20,646 nucleotides of DNA, from positions 1-20,646 of the forward strand of contig JBEKYC010000101.1 of the NCBI GenBank assembly GCA_049511415.1, in the 5' to 3' direction. The notes under the pieces are model-generated. The model was not told the origin of the DNA, searched no databases, and saw only the letters and a program-made list of their open reading frames with translations. Positions 1 through 6,190 of the stretch are shown here, piece by piece (position 1 is the stretch's first letter; the number at the start of each line of letters is the position of its first letter). The DNA is from Bog-159 sp049511415 (lineage in GTDB: Bacteria; Acidobacteriota; Terriglobia; Bryobacterales; Bryobacteraceae). The position numbers and the translations under genes were made by a program.

Positions 1-414
1 GTAGGATTCATAAGGCGGGTTGGCATCCTGGATGCGGAGGATCACCTGCGTGCCGGCATTGCCGCGCATCCAGATGGAGGCGTTGTAGAACGAGCCTGCC
101 ACTACCGGCATGGTCTGCTGGAATTGCGCCTCACCGCTGCCGATGGCGGCGACCGCGATCTTCTGGCAGGATGCGCCGCTGTGGGGATTGTTGAATTCCT
201 GCGCGTATTGCACGGTGGAGTTGGACCACGTGGAATTGTCGGACCAGCCATTGGCGATGTTGCCGTTGATCAGGCCGTTGTTCGCCGCATAGGCGTAATA
301 GGGGCTTTCGAAGCCGGGATTGACGAGGGATACGCTGGTCGGCTGCGCAGCGGCGGGCGCCAGCAGGATGGTGGCTACCGATATCCGGAGCAGCAGAGAA
401 GAGATATCGATCAT
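1..414 (-). CDS. Secreted carbohydrate-binding-like protein, 5' part only
   Basis: The frame is open from ATG at 414 to the left edge (138 codons, no stop), so the C-terminus lies outside the window. A TAG codon directly precedes this ATG in frame, fixing it as the earliest possible start. Residues 1-23 form a signal peptide (hydrophobic SVATILLAP, then AAAQP as a likely cleavage site). The following text, VNPGFESPYY, then NGWSD, then FQQTMPV and YNASIWMRG, resembles the opening strands of CBM4/9/22-type jelly-roll modules (NPGFE start, 'Q.....AG..Y..S.W.R' strand). The rest of the protein could be a glycoside hydrolase or a binding protein; nothing seen decides this. It is divergent from the HEAT gene at 505, with 90 bp between starts. 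GGAG lies 3 nt before the ATG and CATAAT lies 7 nt before it. The family call is by pattern recognition only. Confidence 0.7.
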   Translation of the reverse strand, partial: MIDISSLLLRISVATILLAPAAAQPTSVSLVNPGFESPYYAYAANNGLINGNIANGWSDNSTWSNSTVQYAQEFNNPHSGASCQKIAVAAIGSGEAQFQQTMPVVAGSFYNASIWMRGNAGTQVILRIQDANPPYESY

Positions 415-421
415 CTACTCC

Positions 422-427
422 ATTATG
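422..427 (-). promoter_or_regulatory. Candidate -10 element (CATAAT) for the secreted CBM-like gene
   Basis: CATAAT on the minus strand matches TATAAT at five of six positions and ends 7 nt before the ATG at 414. Transcription would then begin at or next to the start codon. No good -35 hexamer is visible about 17 bp upstream. The 7-nt gap contains GGAG, so ordinary SD-led initiation from a farther promoter is also possible. Confidence 0.35.
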
Positions 428-491
428 TCGCGGATCGAGGCCGAGGCGCGCGGTCCGCACGGCGCGCCGCAAAGCCCGCCGCCCTGCCTGC

Positions 492-497
492 TATCAT
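492..497 (+). promoter_or_regulatory. Candidate -10 element (TATCAT) for the HEAT protein gene
   Basis: TATCAT matches TATAAT at five of six positions and ends 7 nt before the ATG at 505. The bases between (CATTCCG) contain no Shine-Dalgarno, so a leaderless or near-leaderless transcript is the simplest reading. No clear -35 is visible. Confidence 0.35.
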
Positions 498-504
498 CAT
501 TCCG

Positions 505-1302
505 ATGGTCCGCCAACGCGCCTACCTCCTCGTCGCCCTCTTCGCCCTCCTGCTCGTGCTCTTCCCGTTTCTCTTCTGGTATACCACCTGGTTCGGCCGC
601 AAACTCACCGGCCCCGAAATCTCCGCCTATCTCGCCGACCACGCCAAGCCGCGCCATGCCCAGCACGCGCTCGTGCAGATCGGCGAGCGCCTGGCGCGCC
701 ACGATCCTGCCGCCGCGCAATGGTATCCGCAGGTCGTCGAGCTATCCGCCAGCCCGCTCATCGAACTGCGCGAAACCTCCGCCTGGATCATGGGCCAGGA
801 CCACACCTACGCCCCGTTTCACGAAGCCCTACTCAAGATGCTAGCCGATCCCCAGCCGCTGGTCCGTAGAAACGCCGCACTGGCTCTCTCCAATTTCGGG
901 GATTCCGCCGCGCGGCCCGTGCTGCTCACCATGCTGCAGCCCTATACGATGGCGTCTCCGTTGGCCGGGGTGGTGCATTACCGCCTGAAACTGGGCGAGT
1001 ACGTGAATTCCGGAACCCTGGTGGCACACGTGGGCGACGCCGAAGTCCGCGCGCCGCTACCCGGCGAAGTCCGCGACTTCAGCCGGCCCGAGGGCGCCAC
1101 GGTGGCCGCGGGCGATCCGTTGGTGGATCTCTCCGCCGATAAAGACCACACCTGGGAAGCGTTGCGCGCCTTGTGGACCGTGGGCACTCCGGACGATCTG
1201 GAAGAAGTGCAGCGCTTTACCCGCCCGGTCAACGGGATGCCGGAGAAAGTCCAGGAGCAGGCCCTGCTCACCATTCAGGCCATTCGGGCCAGATCCCGCT
1301 AA
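505..1302 (+). CDS. Membrane-anchored HEAT-repeat protein with a barrel-sandwich (lipoyl/HlyD-like) domain
   Basis: The protein has 265 residues from ATG 505; the open frame extends far upstream, but that part overlaps the divergent gene and has no protein-like character. Residues 7-28 are one transmembrane helix, with MVRQR at the N-terminus. Residues about 38-150 are paired helices of HEAT type, most clearly the segment PLVRRNAALALSNFGD (about 118-133). Residues about 152-211 switch to beta structure with the two half-motifs of a biotinyl-lipoyl fold: 'GVVHYRLKLGEYVNSGTLV' and, after VRAPLPGEV, 'EGATVAAGDPLVDL'. The hairpin between the halves has no lysine in an EMK or DKA context, so the domain is probably not lipoylated or biotinylated and resembles the HlyD/RND adaptor form. 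A helical tail (214-262) follows. Function is unknown; a scaffold or envelope adaptor role is only a guess. Confidence 0.75.
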   Translation: MVRQRAYLLVALFALLLVLFPFLFWYTTWFGRKLTGPEISAYLADHAKPRHAQHALVQIGERLARHDPAAAQWYPQVVELSASPLIELRETSAWIMGQDHTYAPFHEALLKMLADPQPLVRRNAALALSNFGDSAARPVLLTMLQPYTMASPLAGVVHYRLKLGEYVNSGTLVAHVGDAEVRAPLPGEVRDFSRPEGATVAAGDPLVDLSADKDHTWEALRALWTVGTPDDLEEVQRFTRPVNGMPEKVQEQALLTIQAIRARSR

Positions 1303-1344
1303 GACGCGTTGCGCAGCCCCACCCACCGCGGGCGCGCAAGACGC

Positions 1345-1368
1345 GGAAAATCACCCAGATAATTTTCC
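1345..1368 (+). terminator. Small hairpin between the HEAT gene and gltA
   Basis: Perfect 7-bp arms GGAAAAT and ATTTTCC enclose a 10-nt loop, 43 bp after the HEAT gene stop. No T-run follows directly, so a rho-independent terminator is only possible. Apart from this hairpin and a weak TTGCAT farther on, the 154-bp gap before gltA shows nothing recognisable. Confidence 0.25.
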
Positions 1369-1456
1369 ACCGGTTGTTGCATTTTCAAGCAGTTCCCGTG
1401 TGGAAATCAAATTGCACCGCGCCGCACAGCGACATCGTTGCCTGGAGCGCCCAAAA

Positions 1457-2770
1457 ATGCCCGAAGAGACTCTCACCATAACCGATAACCGGACCGGCAA
1501 GACCTACACCGTGCCCGTATACAAGGACTCGATCCGAGCCCTCGATCTCCGCCAGATCAAGACCAGCGCGGACGACTTCGGGCTGTTGAGCTATGATCCC
1601 GCCTTCATGAACACGGCTGCCTGCCAGAGCGCCGTCACCTACCTCGATGGCGATCGGGGTATTCTCCGCTACCGCGGTTACCCCATCGAACAGCTCGCCG
1701 AGAGGTGCAACTTCCTGGAAGTCGCCTACCTTCTCTTGAACGGTGAACTGCCGGATTCGGGCCAGCTCGATCGATGGACCGGCGAAGTCACCCACCATAC
1801 GATGATCCACGAGAACCTGAAGAAGCTCATGGAAGGCTTTCACTATGATGCCCACCCGATGGGCATCCTCATGAGCACCGTGGCGGCCCTGTCCACGTTC
1901 TATCCGGAAGCCCGCCACATCCACGATCCGGAGATCCGCAAGCGGCAGATCACGCGCCTTATAGGCAAAATGCCTACCCTGGTGGCCTACGCTTACCGGC
2001 ACAGCCTGGGTCTGCCCTATGTGTACCCCGACAACGACCTCGGCTACACCAAGAACTTCATGCACATGCTATGGAAGCGGACGGAACCCAAGTTCAGCGC
2101 CAATCCGATCCTGGCGCGCGCCCTGGAAGTGCTGTTTATCCTGCATGCCGATCACGAGCAGAACTGCAGCGCCAGCACCATGCGCGCGGTGGGCAGCTCG
2201 TTCGCCGATCCATACGCTACCGCGGCCGCGGCCATCGCGGCGTTGTCCGGTCCGCTGCACGGCGGCGCCAACGAGGAAGTGCTGCGCATGCTGGACGAAA
2301 TCGGCTCCAAGGATCGCGTCCCGGCCTATATCCAGCAGATCAAAGCCGGCCACGGCAAGCTGATGGGGTTCGGCCACCGGGTATACAAGAATTACGATCC
2401 GCGCGCCCGTATCATTAAACAGGTTGCCACCGAGGTCTTCCAGGTGACCGGACGCAATCCCAAGCTGGATATCGCCCTGGAACTGGAGCGCATCGCGCTC
2501 GAAGACGATTTCTTCATCAAGCGCAAGCTCTACCCCAACGTGGACTTCTACTCCGGCATCATCTACCAGGCCATGGGTTTCACGCCCGACGTCTTCACGG
2601 TCCTGTTCGCCATTCCGCGGGCTGTCGGCTGGCTGGCGCAATGGCAGGAGATGCTGGAAGATCCGGAACAGAAGATCGCGCGTCCCCGCCAGCTCTACAC
2701 CGGCGTCGCGGAGCGCCAACTCGATAGCGACGAGGACGAATTCCGCGCCGCCATCTGCAGCGCGGCGTAA
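1457..2770 (+). CDS. gltA: Citrate synthase
   Basis: This enzyme condenses oxaloacetate with acetyl-CoA to citrate in the first step of the cytoplasmic TCA cycle. The 437-residue length is typical of the larger bacterial (type II-like) form. The N-terminal domain has the LLSYDPAFMNTA and GILRYRGYPIEQLAE signatures. All three catalytic residues are visible: His268 in GPLHGGANEE, His307 in GFGHRVYKN and Asp363 in NVDFYSG, matching E. coli His264, His305 and Asp362. The conserved helix after Asp363 (MGFTPDVFTVLFAIPRAVGW) is intact. ATG 1457 is chosen because GGAG (1444-1447) lies 9 nt before it and the product begins with the usual 'TIT(D)NRTGK' region; an upstream in-frame ATG at 1400 would add 19 residues with no family match. 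It stands alone, ahead of a 259-bp gap and panB. Confidence 0.96.
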   Translation: MPEETLTITDNRTGKTYTVPVYKDSIRALDLRQIKTSADDFGLLSYDPAFMNTAACQSAVTYLDGDRGILRYRGYPIEQLAERCNFLEVAYLLLNGELPDSGQLDRWTGEVTHHTMIHENLKKLMEGFHYDAHPMGILMSTVAALSTFYPEARHIHDPEIRKRQITRLIGKMPTLVAYAYRHSLGLPYVYPDNDLGYTKNFMHMLWKRTEPKFSANPILARALEVLFILHADHEQNCSASTMRAVGSSFADPYATAAAAIAALSGPLHGGANEEVLRMLDEIGSKDRVPAYIQQIKAGHGKLMGFGHRVYKNYDPRARIIKQVATEVFQVTGRNPKLDIALELERIALEDDFFIKRKLYPNVDFYSGIIYQAMGFTPDVFTVLFAIPRAVGWLAQWQEMLEDPEQKIARPRQLYTGVAERQLDSDEDEFRAAICSAA

Positions 2771-2789
2771 TCCTTCGTCTCGGCTCTGA

Positions 2790-2987
2790 AGGCGCCTGGC
2801 ATCCCATGCACACCATTGCGAATCCTGCCATGGGTGTGCGCGTGCTGCCAACGCGGCCTCGCTGATGTCCAGCAATTACCTGATTTCGCTGATCTCCACG
2901 GCTGTTATCCTGATGATGGAGGCTGGAGTGGACCAGGCCGCCGCGCGCCGGGCATTGGCTCCCACCAGCGTGGATTGGACGAATTGA
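2790..2987 (+). pseudogene. Remnant of a DUF2520 (ketopantoate-reductase-like) gene, C-terminal domain
   Basis: Between gltA and panB one frame is open from 2790 to the TGA at 2985-2987. From about residue 17 of that frame it reads 'ARAANAASLMSSNYLISLI', then 'MMEAGVDQAAARRALAP', and breaks at SVDWTN-stop. This resembles the helical C-terminal domain of DUF2520 proteins (pattern 'HAAAV.ASNYLV.L...A..L...AG.....A..AL.PL'), which follows a Rossmann domain and often sits beside pantothenate genes. The Rossmann part and the usual TGPI.RGD segment are not seen. There is no start for a full-length product; ATG 2865 would give only 40 residues. I infer a deleted, decaying gene. The alternative is an unrelated short ORF: the assignment rests on about 35 residues recalled by pattern. 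Confidence 0.42.
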
Positions 2988-3017
2988 CCGCTCGGGGCAT
3001 CGCGAAGCTTTTACGCG

Positions 3018-3023
3018 AAGGAG
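3018..3023 (+). promoter_or_regulatory. Shine-Dalgarno AAGGAG that fixes the GTG start of panB
   Basis: AAGGAG lies 6 nt before GTG at 3030. No ATG gives a comparable start, so this site decides the panB start. Confidence 0.75.
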
Positions 3024-3029
3024 ATCCTG

Positions 3030-3863
3030 GTGACTGAAGGGAAGCGAATTCGGCTGCCGGATCTCGCGGCGAAGAAAGAACGCGGCGAGAAGATCGTCAT
3101 GCTGACCGCGTACGATTACACCATGGCGCGGCTGCTCGATCGCGCCGGTATCGACGTACTACTGGTGGGCGATTCGCTGGGTATGGTCGTGCTGGGCTAC
3201 GAAACCACTCTTCCAGTCACTCTGGATGCCATGGTGCATCACACGCGCGCCGTCAGCCGCGGCGCCGCACGCGCACTGGTGGTCGCCGATATGCCCTTTC
3301 TCACTTACCAGGTGAGCCTGGAAGAAGCCCTGCGCAACGCCGGCCGCCTGATCCAGGATGGCGGCGCCGCGGCCGTGAAACTGGAAGGCGGCGGACCGGC
3401 CGTCGAGGCGTGCGCCCGGCTGGTGGAATCCGGCATTCCGGTGATGGGGCATCTGGGCCTGTTGCCGCAGTCCGTGCATCAACTCGGCGGGTTCCGGCCG
3501 CAAGCCCAACAGGAAACCGACGCCGGGCAACTGCTGGCTGACGCGCAGGCGCTCGAGCAAGCCGGCGCCTTCGCCATCGTACTGGAATCGATTCCGGCGG
3601 AAGTGGCGCGCGCCGTCACGGCCGATTTGCAAATCCCCACCATCGGCATCGGCGCTGGGCCGTACTGCGACGGCCAGGTGTTGGTGAGTTTCGACATGCT
3701 GGGCCTGTCGCAGGATGGCGTGCCGCCCTTCGTGCGGCGCTACGCGGATTTGGGCGAGCAGGCGGTGGCGGCCGCGCAGGCCTACGCCGACGATGTGCGC
3801 AACAGCCGCTTTCCAACCGTGGGACGCCGCAAGCAGGACGAGGTTCTGGCCGGGGCGAAATAA
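3030..3863 (+). CDS. panB: 3-methyl-2-oxobutanoate hydroxymethyltransferase (ketopantoate hydroxymethyltransferase)
   Basis: PanB transfers a hydroxymethyl group from 5,10-methylene-tetrahydrofolate to 2-oxoisovalerate, giving ketopantoate for pantothenate and CoA synthesis in the cytoplasm. The 277-residue protein is a (beta/alpha)8 barrel of normal length. Signatures are present in order: VMLTAYDYTMARLLD; VGDSLGMVVLGYETTLPVT with the metal ligand Asp48; VVADMPF with Asp87; VKLEGG with Lys117 and Glu119; MGHLGLLPQS; LESIP with Glu186 as the general base; and TIGIGAGPYCDGQVLV. The start is GTG with a strong Shine-Dalgarno. The stop is followed after 2 bp by panC, so the two are co-transcribed. 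panD and the ketopantoate reductase gene panE are not in the window, although a remnant resembling a reductase-like protein lies just upstream. Confidence 0.97.
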   Translation: MTEGKRIRLPDLAAKKERGEKIVMLTAYDYTMARLLDRAGIDVLLVGDSLGMVVLGYETTLPVTLDAMVHHTRAVSRGAARALVVADMPFLTYQVSLEEALRNAGRLIQDGGAAAVKLEGGGPAVEACARLVESGIPVMGHLGLLPQSVHQLGGFRPQAQQETDAGQLLADAQALEQAGAFAIVLESIPAEVARAVTADLQIPTIGIGAGPYCDGQVLVSFDMLGLSQDGVPPFVRRYADLGEQAVAAAQAYADDVRNSRFPTVGRRKQDEVLAGAK

Positions 3864-3865
3864 AC

Positions 3866-4708
3866 TTGCTGGTCTTTGAGTCGATCGGCGCATTGCGCCA
3901 GTTCCTGCGCTCCGCTCCGCGGCCCGTCGGATTGGTCCCTACCATGGGCGGCCTGCACGCCGGCCACGGCCGGCTGATCGAGGAAGCCCGGCGAGCTTCG
4001 GCGACCGTGGTTGTCAGCATCTTCGTCAACCCCACCCAGTTCAATCGGAGCGACGACTTCGCGGGCTATCCGCGGGATTTGCCGGCCGACCTGGCTTTCT
4101 GCGAGGCGCGCGGTGTGGACGCCGTATTTGCGCCCTCGGTGGCGGAAATGTATCCGCGCCCGCTGGCTACATTCGTCGAACCCGGCCGGGTGGCCGAGCA
4201 CATGGAGGGACGCTTTCGTCCCGGCCATTTCCGCGGCGTCGCCACCGTGGTGCTGCAGTTATTCCAAATCGTCCAGCCGGAGCGCGCCTGGTTCGGCGAA
4301 AAGGACGCGCAGCAATTGGCCGTCATTCGCCGCATGGTGGCAGATCTCGATATTCCCTTGGAAGTTGTGGGCGTGCCGACCGTGCGCGAGCCGGACGGCC
4401 TGGCTCTGAGCACCCGCAATCGGCGGCTGTCCGCGGAAGAGAGGTCCCTGGCGCCGCGCATCTATCGAGCGCTGCGTGCGGGCGTCGAATGCATCGCCGC
4501 CGGAGAGACGGATGCGGCGGTGGTGAAGCGGGCGGCGCTGGCGGTATTGGGCGACCATGCGCGCCTGCGCATCGAATATCTGGAGATCGCGGACGAAGCG
4601 GAAATGCAGCCCACGTCGCGGATCTCGGGACCTGTGCGAATCGCGGCCGCTGTCTGGGTGGGCGGCACGCGGCTCATCGACAACTTGCGATGGGAAGTGA
4701 TCCGCTAA
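3866..4708 (+). CDS. panC: Pantothenate synthetase (pantoate--beta-alanine ligase)
   Basis: PanC joins pantoate to beta-alanine through a pantoyl-adenylate, using ATP. The 280-residue protein has the nucleotidyltransferase fold signatures: LVPTMGGLHAGHGRL with the HIGH-like His31 and His34; VVSIFVNPTQF; MEGRFRPGHFRGVATVV; WFGEKDAQQLAVI with Lys146; and LALSTRN (179-185), the KMSKS-equivalent loop. The start is a TTG only 2 bp after the panB stop; no ATG or GTG lies near, and there is no good Shine-Dalgarno, so translation probably depends on coupling to panB. The C-terminal dimerisation domain is complete, ending LIDNLRWEVIR. The last 4 bp overlap the 3' end of the convergent glpK. Confidence 0.96.
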   Translation: MLVFESIGALRQFLRSAPRPVGLVPTMGGLHAGHGRLIEEARRASATVVVSIFVNPTQFNRSDDFAGYPRDLPADLAFCEARGVDAVFAPSVAEMYPRPLATFVEPGRVAEHMEGRFRPGHFRGVATVVLQLFQIVQPERAWFGEKDAQQLAVIRRMVADLDIPLEVVGVPTVREPDGLALSTRNRRLSAEERSLAPRIYRALRAGVECIAAGETDAAVVKRAALAVLGDHARLRIEYLEIADEAEMQPTSRISGPVRIAAAVWVGGTRLIDNLRWEVIR

Positions 4709-6183
4709 CGGCGGCAGCGCGCTACTGCGTCCTGCCAGCCGGCAAACAGGCGGTCGCGCACGGATTCCTGCATGGCCGGTTCGAAGCGGCGCTCGGCGCG
4801 CCAAAAGCTTTCCACCTCGGCGGGGCTCTTCCAGAAGCCGGTGGCCAGCCCGGCCAGATACGCGGCGCCCAGGGCAGTGGTCTCGATATCCACCGGACGC
4901 ACAATCGGGCAATTCAGAATATCGGCCTGAAACTGCATCAGAAAGTCATTAGCAGCGGCGCCGCCGTCGACCCGCAATTCGGCCAGCCGTTCACCGGAAT
5001 CGGCCTGCATGGCGTCGATCAATTCGCGCGTCTGATACGCGATGCTTTCGAGCGTGGCGCGCACGATATGGGCACGGCTGCTGGAGCGGGTGAGGCCGCA
5101 GAGAATGCCGCGCGCGGCGCCATCCCAGTGCGGCGCTCCCAGGCCCACGAACGCCGGCACCAGGTAGACGCCGCCCGTATCGCCGACCGAGGCCGCCAGG
5201 GCTTCCGAGTCGGCCGCGGTTTGGATCAGGCCCAACTGGTCGCGCAGCCACTGCACGGCCGCTCCCGCCACGAACACGCTGCCTTCGATGGCGAACTGCG
5301 GCTCGGCGGATGGAGACGCCGCCCGTGTGGCCAGCAGCCGGTGTTGCGAAACCGGCCGCCGGCCGCCGGTGTGCATCAGCGCGAAACATCCCGTGCCGTA
5401 CGTGTTTTTGGAGAGCCCCGCGTGGAAACAGGCCTGTCCCGCAAGCGCGGCCTGCTGATCGCCCGCGATGCCGGCGATCGGAAACTCGGCGCCGAAATGG
5501 TCGGGCGCGACCGATCCGACGACCGCGCTGGATGCGGCAATGCGTGGCAGCATGGCATCCGGAATATCGAAAATGCGCAGCAGGTCCCTATCCCAAGCGC
5601 CGGTTTCCAGATTCATCAGCATGGTGCGCGACGCGTTGGTGGGATCGGTGACATGTGCCGCGCCGTTGGTCAGCTTCCAGATCAGCCAGGTGTCCACGTT
5701 GCCGAACAACAACTCGCCATCGCGGGCCCGCTGGCGCGCGCCGGGAATGTTTTCGAGTATCCAGCGGATCTTGCTGGCAGAAAAATAGGCATCCACCACC
5801 AAACCCGTGCGCTGCGTGATTTCCCCGGCCGCGCCGCTTTGCGCCAACTCCGCGCAATAAGGCGCCGTGCGGCGGCATTGCCAAACAATCGCCGGGGCTA
5901 TGGGGCGTCCGTTGGCGCGCTCCCAAACAATCGTGGTTTCGCGTTGGTTGGTGATACCCAGCGCCACGATTTGCGAGGCGGGCACGGCCGCGCGATCCAA
6001 GAGCAGGTGTGCGGCATAGAGCTGCGCATTCCAGATTTCGTCCGCATCCTGCTCCACCCAACCCGGCTGCGGATAGCGGCACTCGAAAGGCGTCGACTGC
6101 ATGGCCACGTTGCGGCCCTGTTCGTCATAAAGCGCCGCCCGGGCGCTGGTGGTTCCCTCGTCGAGGGACAGGACAAATGGCAT
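4705..6183 (-). CDS. glpK: Glycerol kinase
   Basis: GlpK phosphorylates glycerol to sn-glycerol 3-phosphate in the cytoplasm. The 492-residue FGGY-family protein is full length. Visible signatures are SLDEGTTSARA (phosphate-1, Asp8), GITNQRETTIVW with Arg81 and Glu82, VDAYFSASKIRWIL with Tyr133, GIAGDQQAALAGQ with catalytic Asp242, NTYGTGCF, ARGILCGLTR, and LRVDGGAAANDFLMQFQADIL. Arg81, Glu82, Tyr133 and Asp242 correspond to the glycerol-binding residues Arg83, Glu84, Tyr135 and Asp245 of E. coli. AGAGG sits just before ATG 6183, and the stop of the giant upstream gene is only 7 bp away, so the two may share a transcript. No glpF, glpD or glpR is nearby. The 3' end overlaps panC by 4 bp, leaving no room for a dedicated terminator. 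Confidence 0.95.
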   Translation of the reverse strand: MPFVLSLDEGTTSARAALYDEQGRNVAMQSTPFECRYPQPGWVEQDADEIWNAQLYAAHLLLDRAAVPASQIVALGITNQRETTIVWERANGRPIAPAIVWQCRRTAPYCAELAQSGAAGEITQRTGLVVDAYFSASKIRWILENIPGARQRARDGELLFGNVDTWLIWKLTNGAAHVTDPTNASRTMLMNLETGAWDRDLLRIFDIPDAMLPRIAASSAVVGSVAPDHFGAEFPIAGIAGDQQAALAGQACFHAGLSKNTYGTGCFALMHTGGRRPVSQHRLLATRAASPSAEPQFAIEGSVFVAGAAVQWLRDQLGLIQTAADSEALAASVGDTGGVYLVPAFVGLGAPHWDGAARGILCGLTRSSSRAHIVRATLESIAYQTRELIDAMQADSGERLAELRVDGGAAANDFLMQFQADILNCPIVRPVDIETTALGAAYLAGLATGFWKSPAEVESFWRAERRFEPAMQESVRDRLFAGWQDAVARCRR

Positions 6184-6190
6184 GTCCTCT

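Noticed and set aside
124..504. Upstream extension of the HEAT protein frame
   Set aside because: It overlaps the divergent secreted gene, whose own frame has a proper signal peptide; the extension is Arg/Gly-rich shadow sequence.
958..1137. Lipoylated or biotinylated carrier domain in the HEAT protein
   Set aside because: The barrel-like region lacks the modified lysine in the hairpin, so it is described only as barrel-sandwich-like.
2816..3037. A 73-codon plus-strand open frame ending inside panB
   Set aside because: It overlaps the panB start and Shine-Dalgarno, and has no protein-like character; the neighbouring frame with the DUF2520-like stretch explains the region better.
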